From: Hippasteria phrygiana
Lineage: Eukaryota > Echinodermata > Asteroidea > Valvatida > Goniasteridae
Reading direction: 5' to 3'
Length of the DNA stretch: 64,000 nt
Assembly (NCBI GenBank): GCA_037893225.1
Contig: JAZGUH010000140.1
Location: 372,001 to 436,000, forward strand
The first letter of the stretch is position 1; each line of letters opens with the position of its first letter. The notes beneath the pieces are model-generated. The model was given only the letters and a program-made list of their open reading frames with translations, had not been told where the DNA came from and ran no database searches. The position numbers were made by a program, and so were the translations under genes. Of this stretch, positions 19,701 through 34,700 are shown piece by piece.

Positions 19701-22700
19701 AACCACTGCCGGGGAAACGAGCCTTTCGCCAGGTAAATGTTTCGAAACATTTTAGTTGCATTCAGAAATGCACTTGGACAGCTTTACGAATTCACAGTAC
19801 ACGAAAAGAAAATTGTGCCTAACATCAACACTTTGTTTTAGCACATTTCCAAAGTGCATAAAAGTTAGGGCAGACACCAGAAATACACAGACCGTTCGCA
19901 CGCGTCCGGACGGGTTCCTTCCCGTTCTGAACAGCCTCCGTTCCTTCCCGTGCCGAACGGCCTTTCGCACGCATTCCTTGGACAAGCTTGATGAGAGTGT
20001 ATTGTTATGTTAATAGGCCGTTCCTTTGCGTGCGTGAACGGGTCATCACAAAAGAAGATCCGAAGTGCATGATGCTTGGGGAAAAACTCTGTACCGAATT
20101 TAGCTTGGAATTAAATCCGATTTGTAATTTGAAAACCGGACATCGACTGCCATTAAATACTGGGTAATACACCTTCCAGTTTTTGATAGCCAGTAGGCCT
20201 ATTGTCACAGTTCTTTTTCGCAGTGTTCAAATTCCTCAGTGAAATATCACAAAGGCCTATGCCTAACATTTCAGTCCAATCATGAAGCTAGCCTGAAAAA
20301 AATCGTCCTTGTCATTGGTTATATTCTCACAGGCCTTTATCAACAAAGGCGCCACTCAAAAGAATTTTCCCTGACCCACTTATCTCCGAAAAAAGATACC
20401 GGGTAGATCGTATTACTTGTTGTCAGTCAGCTGTCAATCATTGACTGGAAAGCTCTTCCGAGAATTATTATTTTTTTTTAAATCACTCGTAATTTTATTA
20501 TCCGGATGAATGTATTCCTCTCTTGGTCCCAACCGTAAATCAACCTGCTGTTATTCACAAGAATCCTAGTCTAATGCCAAGTGAGCGAACTTTACGAAGA
20601 ATTTTTTTCTCTCTTCTCGTTAGAAATAGTCTGAAAAAAATCCACTGTCTAGTAAATTCCCAAATTCCCTCATTATCTAATTTAAGAAATTCTATGGGTA
20701 ACAGCGCTTATTATCTGGTTGTCTTGAATTCACTAACCAGTACATCCGTAAACAAGACCAAAAAATTAAGCATTGCTTATTGCTTGCATCATCCACTAAT
20801 ATAAACAATCTGAAAATCTTTTTCTAAAATTTACGGAACTCCCAAACACGTTCTCAGCAGATTTCAGGAGGAAATTTAATACGATTTATGTCCAGATTTT
20901 TTTTAATCTAACAAAAACTACCTATGTCATTAAATTAACAGGCCTTTGAAAAATGCTTCCAAATAAATGGCCATTACAAGATAAGAATAAAATTTGTTGC
21001 ATTATGACATTCATCTTCCTGTATAGTGCAGAAACCTCCGCTGGAGTATACTTGCGCACATTATTATATCTGGTGTTATCTTTGGTGTATATGAACAAAA
21101 AATAAACTTCTGAGCCCCGGTGCATATATTACGTACCCTTCAGTAAGATTCCAAAGATTAAGTTTATTTTGGGTTCTCTCGTTTTTGGCGAGCTGCAATA
21201 CAGATGCGTGCCTATGTACAATGTACATGTAATACCAATTTCCATCCGTCTGCACGTCGGTCCGTCCGTCCGTCCGTCCGCATTAAAATGTTAAAAGTTT
21301 TTGCTTCTTGCTAGTTTAATAGTCAAAACATGCAGTTAATCTGGTCTGCAGCTATTATTCATTGCATTGTAGTAAATGTTATAGAATTTTAATTGAGGAA
21401 TTTTTAATAAAACACGTTAGAGTTTTTAATTGTTACACCCCACTAGTGTACATTTATTGCCATATACACATTGTACACTGTACATACGATTGTAAGGTAC
21501 AAGGTAATTTGGCGACATGTTGGTATTGGAATATAAAGCTGACACACTCCTCCATAAAGGCCATTTTAGCCCAAAAAAATATTTTTAAAGGTTATACTCA
21601 GGGGTTTCAAAATAAGCCGGCAACCGGCGAATTTGACCGGCTATTTGAACTTTTGCGCCGGCTACTTTTGTTTCAATCATGAAAAAAAAACACCCTTCCC
21701 TGAGCTACCGCTTTGGGGGAATAGATCCTTGTTTTTAGTAGAAATTATATTTTGTTTGTTAACCCAAAAAAATACATCCTGGTCCATGGATTGTAATTTA
21801 CGGGGGGGCTAGCATAGCATGCAGCGTGGAGTATACACGGCTCACTACCCGGACCGCATAACGCACATGTCTCTACGTTTACGCGGCCCAATATCGCGAT
21901 ATTATTGCTTTTCGCACGTTCAAGATTTATCTAAGATTTGTATTAGGTGTGGATTAGTCCAGATTACCTTGCTCGAAATTCCAGTTATTTCCAATAAATT
22001 TGATGGTAGAATAGTACATACATGTATGTATGTAACGTATGATGTACCATAGAGGAATAAAACAAAATACATTATGTACTAAATGTGTTGTTTCTTTGAT
22101 CGTTTTCTAAACCCGGCCCGACAAAACGTCTCCGCAGTCCGCGCCGTTCATTTATAGCGCACATAGTGCATATTCCATCGTGGGTGCAGTTGTAGTCTTG
22201 GTCAAGTGCAAACAACCGCACTGAATGCTACCATATTATTCCCAGTGTACAATGTACGTACACACAGCTAACGTGTTGCGAACTTTAAGTCTTGAGAAAA
22301 GGCTACTCTGGGGGGTTAGAGCAATTGCTGCAATAAGGCCGTGTCCGAATTACTTGGCTGTGGCTTGAAATTACACACAAGTCTATGTGACGTGGCTGCA
22401 GCCACAACCTTAGACTTGTGTGTAATTTCAAGCCGCAGCCAAGTAATTCGGACACTGCCTAAATATTTATAGTCGGTCGCGCGATGAGAATTGCCCGACG
22501 CTGATGGTCGCTGGACGCTAGGCATTTTTTGTGCAGTTTATTGTCGTCACGCGACGTTTGTAAACACACGCGCAGCATACGCGCAGCATACGCGCAGCAT
22601 ACGCGCAGCATACGCGCAGCATACGCGCAGCATACGCGCAGCATACGCGCAGCATACGCGCAGCATACGCGCAGCATACGCGCAGCATACGCGCAGCATA

Positions 22701-25700
22701 CGCGCAGCATACGCGCAGCATACGCGCAGCATACGCGCAGCATACGCGCAGCATACGCGCAGCATACGCGCAGCATACGCGCAGCATACGCGCAGCATAC
22801 GCGCAGCATACGCGCAGCATACGCGCAGCATACGCGCAGCATACGCGCAGCATACGCGCAGCATACGCGCAGCGCGTCTGGAATTCGAATGCGACGTGTG
22901 ACGATCATTTTTATACATGGAGGTGATCGCCACTGCTGAACGTAAAATTATTTTAGCTGCGACCATCGCGCGACCGACTATGCCGAAATAGAAACAAACA
23001 GCTATGGGTGATTGTTGCACAATAGCTGAATTTTTGATGTGAAATAGTTTACACGCAATTTTGTCACCAAAGAAGCGTGACCCTGAATCTCTTTTGTTAG
23101 TAGCACAGCTTGTGCGACTGAAGAAGTTGAATAGAATTTTATTTCACGCTTGACTAAAACAGTCGTAAACAAGTTTGACATAATGCAAACGAAATTTTGT
23201 TTTGGAATCTGGCTACGTACTGCTGGAATAGAATGACTAAAAACCAGCGTGTTTATATCCCGAATAGATTATATGATTCGGGATTTCTGAGATTATGTGA
23301 TTTGGGGTTTTGATTATATGACTCGAGATTGCTGAGAATAGATTATATGTTTCGGGATTTCTGAGATTTGAATTTATAATTCGAAATTTTCGAATTTTGA
23401 ATTTGAATTTAAGATTTTAAGATTTGGAATTAAAAATTTTAGAATTTGTAATTTATGATTTTTCTTTTTTTTGGGGGCGCGATTTTAGAGGGCAAATTTT
23501 AGAGAGAAATATTTCATTTTTTGGGCGCGATTTTAGAGGGCAAATTTTAGAGAAAAATATTTCATTTTTTGGGGTGGACCAGTTTCGGCCTTTACCTACT
23601 ACTTGTACTTCTTCCTGTTGTATTTCAGAACATTTAACTCTGTTAATGAGAATTCAAGGGGTTTTGTGCGCATGAACAAAATGGCATGCGGTTTAACTTA
23701 CATTTCTATGACTGTATAATAATAGGTTAATTAGGTTAAACCCTAACCCTGCCAGACGCAGCACAGTGCATCTGTGGTGACAGCTTGACCTTGCTGCACT
23801 CTGCACACAAGTCAATGTGACAAAGTATGCAATATGATGCGTCTGGCAGGGTTTCTTGCCAAAATACCCTGGAGGGTTAGGGTTGGCTGTTTTTCCAACA
23901 TTTTCGGTAGATATGAATTACTCGGTAAATATGAATTACTCGGTAGATATGAATTACTCGGTAGATATGAATTACTCGGTAGATATGAATTACTCTTGCT
24001 AAATAGGCCTACAATGTTTACATGTACATTTACAATCAACTGGGAATCCTCTTGTCCATTTTTTTAGAAAAAAGAAATTCTATGAAAATTTATTTTCTTC
24101 CAGCAGTCAGATAAATGGGTTAACCACCCGCAATGAAACCCCTGGGCATTTTTTTTATTATATAAATGAATGCAACTTTATGTACAGTACTGTACAGTAG
24201 GATCTTTGAAAACCTAGTCTCAGATGCCAGGAAATGCCTAGATTGCACCAGAGCATCTAGATTCCGAAAACTTCCGGGGCCCTCGGTGGGCCCCGGACCC
24301 CACGCCATTTGGGGCAAGGACTCACTGCCGCTTACTCCTATCCATCTGCCTGCTATTCTAAAACATTTTGATACCCCTGTATACTTCTAATTTCTTTTGT
24401 TAACATTGTTATAACAGTATTTTATGACGTTGGTAGACAGATGGTATAAGTTAAACATGAATATATATGAAGCTATACACGTATGTACGTCACAAGGTAA
24501 TTGTCTAGGCAATATTGTTACTATGGACACGCCGTCAGATCTGAAATCCACGTTTGGGCGGTCTTCTGGAATGTTAGCATCACCTTATTGGTGAAGTAAC
24601 ATCGTCGTCATAACGACTTGACTGTTTTGTGCTAGGAAGAGTTTCTACACCTATTCTTGGCTATGAGCCAAACTGCCTACGTACGCGCCGATTGTTTAGA
24701 GTTTAGTTGCCAATGGCTGTTTACAGTGTTGTAGTCAAGGCCACAACCTCCGAGGCCGAGGCCAAGACCGAGGCCACAACCTCCGAGGCCGAGACCGAGG
24801 CCGAGGCCACAACGTCCGAGGCCAAGGCCGAGGCCGAGGCCACAACGTCCGAGGCCGAGGCCGAGGCCGGTTACTAAACACGTAATAAACTAATAATCCA
24901 CTCAATCAAGGTTAAAGGCAGTGTGTATGATTGGTCATTGTTGCAATTTTCAGAAATGGGCGGATTTGGGGGTTAGTATTTTATAGGAAATATCGTTCCA
25001 CTGACCTGTTAAAAGTTTTGCGTTGTTGGATGGCGAGAAAAACAGAGAAAAACGGCGCTCGTTTTCAACCGCCGGGCGGATGATAGCCTTTAGTCAACAA
25101 GACGCGCGTGGCTACCTGGACACGTGACGCGCCCCGAATGCCAGCATGTCCGGGGCGCACCACTCGTCCGGGTAGCCACGCGCGCCTTGACTTAAGCCTA
25201 CAGGGCAGTTTTCCAACGATTGAAAACAATATAAATTTTCACTTTTCTTGACAACGACAGCACACCTGGTGCTATCATTTCACACGATGATTGAGACTAC
25301 TATTAACTTACAGGCTAGTAAGGTATTTCGTAATAATTCAGTAAAAACAAATTAGAGGATTACCAATCGTGTACACTACCTTCATTGTTGGATTGTTTAT
25401 TCTATTTTCAAGTCACGTCAATGGCAGGTTCCTTAAAGGATATGTTTATTGCATTTCAAGAACATAAGGGTCTCCAGCATCTATTGGGATAGCTTTGCAC
25501 GGTGTGGTCTTATAATAATCCCTCCTCTGCTAAAAATGCGCTCCACTGGAGCACTGCTGGCTGGAACATAGTCTTGGGCCCAAGACCCTTGTGTTGTTAT
25601 TTCGGAGCGCCCGCACGCCAGATTCACTAACGTTGTGTCCTCGAAATCCCGGCTTCATACGTGCGTTCTGGCCTCACGCATGCGTAGTTTACAAAATGCA

Positions 25701-28700
25701 GCCGAATCCGCAGCCGGTGTTTGTCAAACGTGCACGATTTTGGATTGCCACAAGGGTCTTGGATAAGTTGGCAGGCAATTCTTAACTTTTTCTTTACTTT
25801 TCGATGATTCTCCCTCGCTTTTCCGAGGGATCCAAACAGTGACCGAGTTTGGGCCTTATCATAAATTATTCATTACATGCAAATACATAGGACATGACGA
25901 GGCATCATGACCATTGATCTGCAGCTGCGCGCGTCACATGCGCGTGCACGCATGTCGGACATAAACCACGAATGTGATTGGTCAGAACACCATCAGGCGA
26001 CCTCACTGGATCGGTCTATTGCATAACCGTCCATCATTATCACAGTCCACAGTCTGGTCGCGCCCCCGAAATGCCAACTTATCCAAGACTTTACTACAGA
26101 TCCAAAATCTTATCGCGCTGTCGGCCTATTGCAACTACACTGTACCTGATCGCGCTGCCTGTGCATTGCAACTGCGAAAGTACAAAAGTACAGTCTTTGA
26201 ACCAAGACTAGCTGGAACAGAGAGGACAGTCTTTGCAAGGGCATGCAGTTATGGGTACATAGACTAGTAGACATGTGACAGGCTTCGCGTTGCGCGAGCA
26301 CGCGTGAATAACAGGTTGGTTCCCTCAACTTCACTGCCGGCCATTATGATTATCGCTTTAACGTTCACTCGTTCAGGGCCGAGTGGTGGACCAGGAACCA
26401 GTCTATAGCGGGAGTAGACAGATTATCTAACAAAAATATTAGATGCTACCTGAGTACGTGTAACACAATAGTGGCAGTTCATGGGGCGAGTGAAGTGCTG
26501 GACCAGGAACTACACGTAGTCTATTACCGGGAGTAGACTGGTTCTACAAGAAGATAATACATATAATGTACGTACGTAGTACGTGCAATCGGGGAGCTAT
26601 CTATAGCTCCATGGTGCAATAATGCAAATACCAGTTCATTAATTCGTGCGTATCTGCTTGAAACTTTATTTCGTTTCACGGAACTCACTGTGGCAGCTTC
26701 TCGAAAGTTTCATGACGGTAAACAATTTAAATTAATTGAAACAGAAAACACATCTGAATTGGTGGGAAAATTGGTCAAAGTGGGCGGCCTCGAGCCGGCC
26801 TCGACCAGATCTTCGAGTCCGGAAGGCTCCGAGGCCGAGGCCGAGGCCGAGGCCTTGCACTCCGAGGCCAAGGCCGAGACCGAGGCCATAAAAATCGGCC
26901 TCGAGGCCGAGGCCGGTCTCGAGACCTCCAACACTGGCTGTTTAGTGTGCATAACTTAGCTTAGACTTAGGAAGGATTTTTCAATATTTTTTTTCATACC
27001 ACGTTCATAATTTAATCAAAGAAAGTAAGAATGATTGCAGATGTTAAAGTAACATAAATCATCCAAGTATAATTCGTATTATGTTTGCCTCTGGTACTGC
27101 AGTTTTTGGAGTTTTAAATCTGTGCAACTAAGTGGGGTATTCTGAAAAATGGAATAATCACATTGTCAGGGTCCACTTGATAATGTATTTAATACACAGT
27201 ACACACTTTACTGAATCTGTTTTGTTTATTATCAGATACTGCCAGCTTTAGGTGTTTTATGCTAAAATGTCGACACATTAAAATCTTCATAAACGATGCA
27301 AAAATTAACTGGATATGTTTTAAGCTCAACAAAGAAATTTGGCAAAAGTACATGTACATGTACATCGTTCAGCCAATCATAGTAATCTGATCAGAAATCA
27401 TGTTCACACTTTCAAATTCTTTTTCAGGAAGGTTGTATACGTAAAGCCAGCATCAAAATCATAAAAAAATTGATCGTTTACTAATGCTGATATTAGTGAT
27501 AATCCTGATAATAACGGAAGGCTTCGAAATAGTAAAATGTGACCGGCTCTGCAAAAAGGGCTATTATGTCGCAAAATTGAAAAAATGAGATATATACACA
27601 GTTGAATTTGTCACATCCTAAGCTTTAATTTGGTGTAGGTTTGACCCCTGTGGCATTTTATGTTCTCGAGATATCTTGACATTTGTATACTCATATTTTC
27701 CCAATATAACGGAAGTGTGTTTAGAGATACAGGCCTTTTAACACAAAAAGTGCAAAGAAATAAGATAGAAGTAATTTTTATCAACATTTATTTTTTCATC
27801 TTTATTCATCAATATTAATTTTTCTGAAAATATATTCTGAAAATATACATATAACAGATGCCAACAAACCCAAAAAAAATAAATCACTTGCGTTAATTTT
27901 TTTTCGCCCACTTCACATAGAACTGCCCTGTGTGTGTTTTCACATAGTGCGACATAATACCCCTTTTTGCAGAGCCGGTCACAAATGGAATGGTAAAATA
28001 TTTGGAAGTGTCATAATAACCACAACTCCTATTGTCAAGAACGAACGAGTCAGTGCCCATACAGTGTAGTAAATATACCGGTACTACCGGTATAACTGAG
28101 CATAGGCCGACAAACTGTAGTCATGTAGGCTGTAACATCTGTTGGGGTTCTTGGCTTGACACTCAATGTTACGAGTCGAGTCCATTGCAAGTTGGTCTTC
28201 ATCAGCCCGTCGTGACGGTGCAGCATTGTTTGCAACTACAGAGCTCAAAATCCGCCTGCAAATTCACAGGCACAAGGAAACGGGAGAGATCGAGAAGGTC
28301 CGTGGCGCACGCTGCGGGCTGTTCATGTATCGTTCATGTAGCGCCCGGTAGCATGACCGTACACTGCGTGCGGCCAGCACAGCATGAGCAGCCCCACACT
28401 GTACAAATGTATGGTACTGTACTTTATGCATCTAGCACAGTGCATACGCACAGCGCATAGGGCCGGCCGGCCCAGAACATGTACAATGTACAATGTACAT
28501 GTACGTACAATGGGGCGCACACTCTTGGTGCGTGATACGAGTTCATTGCTTTCTTATTTGGTTGCCCTACTGCTATTTGATGTACAATGTATCACATAAA
28601 ATTCCTGCAGATAACAAAAGTTACAAACCATAACCAGCGAAACTTACAATGTGCTCAATGAAATTTTTGATTAACGTGCATTGATAGCATGTAGGTCTAT

Positions 28701-31700
28701 GTCCAGTGAGGTTCATCCCTACAAACTATACCTTCCTCAAATATCTTACATCAACTTGACCCGAGACTGAAACAGCCGTTAGCACGTGTTGCAAGTCTCG
28801 GAGTCATCTGGGGAATTTCCCACGCACAGGTAAACCAGACAGAGCAGAACGCGTGCAGAACAAAAGATTGTGTCTGCCCTTACTGTTGCAGAAGGCATAA
28901 GATTGTGCCTAACATCAACACTTTGTTTTAGCACATTTCCGAAGTGCATAAAAGTTACTGTTGCAGAAGGCATAACTTACAATTAAGGACTGGTACTTTG
29001 GGAAGTTTACCGGCTGTCTGCATGTTGACAAGACTCGCTTTCCATGCACAAGCTTGTGCACATAGTTTACTGTCCACTCAGGGTTCTTGTTGCTATGCCA
29101 GATGCCCTATGCCAGATGCACTGAGCAGATGCATTTTAACCCTAACCACCCCAAGCCTTGCAAACTCCAACAGCAGGTTTTGTCAAGTTTTGATGGAGCT
29201 ACATGTATGATGCCCCAATTTGTCTAAGTCCAAAGAATGTGCCATAGGTTTACTGCACAGTGTTGGATTTTGACAGGTTGAGGAAGCCTCCTAGTAAAAA
29301 TGCCTAGGGGGTTAGGGTTAATATGGACGACTGCCATAGCCACGGTTTGAAAAAGACCACCTGGCTGGTTGACATCTATAGGAGCATTCCTGCATGCACT
29401 CAATCCATTCATGTTTCAACTATATTGTTCTTGAATGTGAGTGTAATGAATAGATGGAGCTTTTTCAAATAAAGCTTTCATTTACACGAGGGGGGGGGGG
29501 GGGGGGGTTGGGGGACTCCAAATATGATGAATAGGACCACTCTGTTCAGTGTGGTGCCTATTATTTGCATTTATGCTTGGCTGCACAGTCCCCTATACTT
29601 AGTTTTATCCCATCAAAAGCAGCTGGAGGCAAGGGGTTAAAAAATGTTTAAAAGTACATGTAGTTTCTGATGTTTTCCCATTAAAATTAGTTCCCAAAAT
29701 AGCAGTTTCATAGTAAAACTTGTTATAATGTCAACCAAACCACAAGGACCCCACATAATTTTCAAAAACCAACTTTGTGATTGTGGCTGTTTATTTATGA
29801 TACCTAAGGAATAGAACCTTTGTTGGGTAAAAATATGAAGAATGATATGGTGACACTTTCCAGCCATATCCAAGCCTGTAGGTTGGTGTGAAATACATAT
29901 GAGACAGTTTAAAAACCCACCTCTTTAAAAAGTTTTGTCATATTTGGGGGAAAGAAATTCTTGGCAGGATCCCAGGCTTTTAAATTTTTTTAAATTTTTT
30001 TTCCCACAAGTCAAAAAAATGAAATCTCATTGAATATTTTTCACCGCAGTGTTATTGTTATATGAAAAAAATCTTACAATGAAGGGCTTAGGTGCAGGAG
30101 CACTGCAACTTTACTTCCAAGAGCTTAGTTGAGGATGGAGCACAAGTGTTGTGAGTACAGAGCATGCCAAATGAGGCTTGTGATGCTGTGGACATGGGTA
30201 AGTATCAACGAAAACTACTCCTGAAAGCAAGCAAAAATCCTACTTTTATCGTGATTTTTTTCTTAAAAGTCCTACTTTTGTCCTTAGAAAAAGAATTTGG
30301 ATCCTACTCTATCTTCTACTTTTTCACCTGCTTGAAAGTCTGAGATTCCTCAGGTATGACTCGACTTTAAAGACATTTGCATTACTGTCAAGAAGTCTAC
30401 CATGGCACCAATTGTAAATGATTTGTTCGTGTATCGCCTTCATTACTGATGCAGTGGTATGACGCCTTGCGGGCAGTGGGACGCCTACCCAAGGGTCTCC
30501 CCCAGGAGTTCCGCAAGTCGGTCTGGCTCAGCCTGGCCAACCGGCACATCAAACACCTCAAGCTGGACTGGCCCAAGACGGTCAAGTTTACATTCAATGA
30601 CCGGAGTAACCCGGACGATGACACCTTGGGAGTCCAGATTGTCAAGGTGGGTTTGGGTCGGAAGGAAGCTCATGCATAATAGGTTAGGGCTGTGCGAATA
30701 TTCAAATATTTATTTTCGAGTTCGAATATTCGAAGGTGAAATGCAAAGGAATAATTATAAGAAGGGAAAAAGTTCAAATTTTTATTACAAAATTGCATCT
30801 GTGACTTTGTGACTGGTTCCTGTCCAAATACTTGCGTGACAGCAGGATATCTATCTGTGTTACAGACACGTAATGATAAAGGTACCTGTTCCTACTTTTC
30901 GTCGGGAAAATAAATTTTCTCGTCAGGGCAAAAGCATTTCTGCACGTGTGCTAAACCTTTGCTAAATCATTCCTTGGTGGTGGTGTAGAAATTAGGAAAG
31001 TTCCTCTAACACTACATCAGTAAAGAGCAAGTTGTCTTTTTAAATTTGGAATCAAACCATATGTGACATGGCCGCAAAAAAATGAACAAAGTCGCAGTAT
31101 GGTTTTCTGAGTTACAAGCAGAAACAACATTTTTCACTGAAAAGTCAATTTTGGGATTTTTAACAACTGTATATTTGAAGAACCCTATTCTATCGTAACC
31201 CAAAGTTTTAAAACTGAATCTATTTTTGGAATATTTTTTGGGTGATTTCTTTTCTGAACTTGGTTTGAAGTGTGCACAGATCACAAACTATGAACTTTTT
31301 TTCTCAAAACAAGGGGTGCTAGGAATGAGATACCACAACACACAATATATCAAATTCAAGCTTTTAACCTGTTCTTTCAGGAAATGCCATAATCTTGATT
31401 TTCAAATTTTGCAACTTTCCACCCATTTCGTGGGAACAGGTCACATATGTGCAGTTGTGTAATTATTTCTATACCAAATTTATCACTTCAAGTGTAAATG
31501 ATAGCTTTTGATGGTTTTGTGAAAAGGTGTTACAGGTGACAGGAATTTATTTTGTATGCTGGCATTAAATGCCCATTGATATGTAATCAACCTTGCATCC
31601 TTTTATGTGTTAGCCAAAGGAATAGCAGGACTTATCGAGTTGAAGCAGACAGTTAAACTGTTTTTTTTAAAGGGTTAGGAATGAGGTACCACAACACAGA

Positions 31701-34700
31701 ACACACAGTACATGTATATGAAATAGAGGATTATTTCATGTACAAACATTTAAAGCTGTTATGTCCATGCTCTGAATTGAAATTTTAAATTTAATAGATT
31801 TCCCCATTAAGGAATTATACAAAATTTAAAGTAAGGTTCAACCGATGTTGGATTTGCCTGCCGATCCGATGGCCAATGTTTTATTTGGAACATCGGCCGA
31901 TGTCCGATCCGATCCGATGTTTTTAATCGACATAAACAATGCCATCAAAAACGGTCGGTGCACGATCGGTCGATCGTGACGCTATGGGCCGATCGCGCTG
32001 CCACCAGTCAAACACATTTTCTTTCTAATTCACGGCTCTGGAGGATTTTTTTTAAAGGTAAGTAAAGTCCAATAAATCCGTCAGAATCGACTGATAGCGC
32101 AGCACGATCGACCGATCGCGCACATCGACCGATTGCGCCCAACCAACAGATTGCGCCCAACCAACAGTGACATACCCAAGACAAACCACGACTCCCTTAA
32201 CACAATAATAAATTGGGCCAAAAAAAAAAATGCCTTCGGTTCGGGTCACCCTATTTTCGAAAGCCATAAAATGTTATTAGGTAGAGGAAGACAAATTAAT
32301 TCTACGATACCGATTTCCGATCATAATAGTAGGAATTGCCGACCGGGCGTCCGGAATTCCCATACAGTAGCGGTAGCCTTGCCTACATGTGAAACTATGC
32401 GTATGCTCAAAGATCGTGTACATCTTGTCGATGTTCGGCCAGGAGTACGTGCGAATGCGGCAAAATAAGTACGGGCTTGATCATGGGGAAAAAACGTCTG
32501 CGTCTGCGCATTGCGCAGAGCGGGTCCGTTGGTGGGGGGTGTTTATTCATGCAACACCATAATTCATAGTCGGGTTTCGCCATCGTTATTTTGCGTGAAG
32601 TGAAGAATTCCCGTGTGTAGAGTCTGTAGCCAGACACGCATGCTTGGAGGCAACAAATTACTAAAAGATTCTGGAACTTCGTAGGCCCACTCGACAAGAT
32701 TTGTTCATAAAATCCCGGCGAAAACCAACAAAGAATCGGACCAACAAGGATAGTCAAAATCAGGATGTGTTTCAATCAAAACTTTCGACAAATTGCGACA
32801 AGAAGTGGACAAGTGATTGAGTGATGTGCGTGATAAACGGCTGCGTGGATAATTCCATGTGTCACCAACGTGTTACGGTGACGCACCGTGCATTAAGCTG
32901 TCAGTTGGCCGGGCACGCCCGCGCGTTGTACGGCATGGACTGCTTTCGTATCGCGGCACTCTGTTTGTGCAGTTTGTGATATCGCAGTTTCATGTTCATT
33001 TTGTTTAGTTTATTGCTTTTGCTGATTAATAGGCTATCAATCATGTATCTATCTTTGTTCTGAATAAAAAGGTCGACTATTCACAACACGAGAGTTTTGG
33101 CTTTTTACCATACAAGTTTACAGTTTTAAAGAAATAGGAAGGAAGCTGATTATTTTTACAATAAGTAAATTATATTTTCCACTTTGCAATGCTCGTATCA
33201 CATAAAGTTAATCAGGCATATGTCTCACAAAGCATCTCAAAATTTGTACATGTACTTCGTTTCGGGACCCCTCTAACACAAGTATTGCGTTAATTATTCT
33301 CACCTTTAGCATGGAGGTAGAAAATTAACATGTTATGCCTACCAACCGACCCTATTAAATTTTATTTTAACACTGCTGGTTGTTGGATAAAAGTTGAAAT
33401 GGAGAACAAATTAGGACAATGGGCAAAACTAATCTAGGCATTTATTTACATGTACGTAGAAAAATCTGCGGGCGTAAAAATACGACGCTAAACTCGCAGT
33501 GATTTCAATTCAATTCAAGCTTCAGTCCCGCAAAATTGGCACACGTGAAGGGAATTCCCCATTAGGGCGGCTGTGCTGGTCTTTTTTCCAGGGTATTTTT
33601 GTATTCACACTGTATATAACATTACACGGTGCACACATACATGTATCGCCAATGCTGTGCATACAAGAGATATGTGATCGGCTGAACTAAAGTCCACAAC
33701 GCGTTGTGGCTTCACACAGTGTAGTTCCCTGACTCCGTTCATGACGCTCAGTAGACCAGTACAGTCATGCACTGACTGCTCCGTTGTCTTCGGGCACTGA
33801 GTTTTCACGCATGCGGTGCAGATAGCGCGGATCGCATAGGCGCGGAGTTTGGAGATATTTACACCGGTATGATAATACATCACAGCATAAAACTGTTCAT
33901 TTTTCACACAAAAATAAAACATCGTTTTTACTCGCGCTCTAATACAAAAAACCATGACATTTGTGTATGATAAAATTGAGTGTAGAGTTTGCTAATTGAC
34001 ATTGCCGAACATCGGTTCGTCATCGGTTAAACCTTACGAATTTTGCCGATCTGATGTTTTGCCGATATTGCCAAACATCGGCCCGATCCGGTGTCCGATC
34101 CGATCATCGGTTAAACCTTAATTTAAAGCTGTATTTTTGAACGAAAAAAAGGACTCTGTTCTCTATTTGGTCGAAATACACTGTTTGATACTATGCTATG
34201 TGCGAAGATTTCCCTGTACAATAACACTCAGATTTAGGAGTGTCCACTTTTAATTCTAAATTTGAAACTTATTACATGTGTTAAAGGTACATGTACATGT
34301 AGCATACAAATTTGCAAACATCAAAAAACAAAACAACTGAATTATTACGAAATACCACACTTGACTGTAAGTAAATAATAGTCTCAAGCATCCTGTGAAA
34401 TCATGGCACCTGGTGTGCTTCCGTTTTTGAAGAAAAGTAGAACTTTGCCCCTTCACATAGAACAGCCCTTTGTGCATTTTCGCACAACGCGACATAATAC
34501 CCTTTTTTGTAGAGTGGGTCAAATATTTCAATTAATGATGAACAAAATTAGAATACATGTATTTTGGTCCGAAATGTCCTGAATGACCCTGTGATTCCTT
34601 GCAGGACTTGCACCGTACCGGCTGCAGTGGCTTCTGCGGTCAAGATGCGGAGGATGACCGTATCGTACTCAAGAGGGTGCTGCTGGCCTACGCTCGCTGG

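Noticed and set aside
22459..23020. Several 110-157 codon ORFs on both strands (RMLRVCCAYAA / RSIRAAYAQHT repeats)
   Set aside because: They are products of the stop-free 11-bp satellite. Simultaneous openness in several frames on both strands argues against coding.
26690..26959. 89-codon ORF rich in EAEAEA
   Set aside because: Translation of the GAGGCC subterminal array of the hAT-like element.
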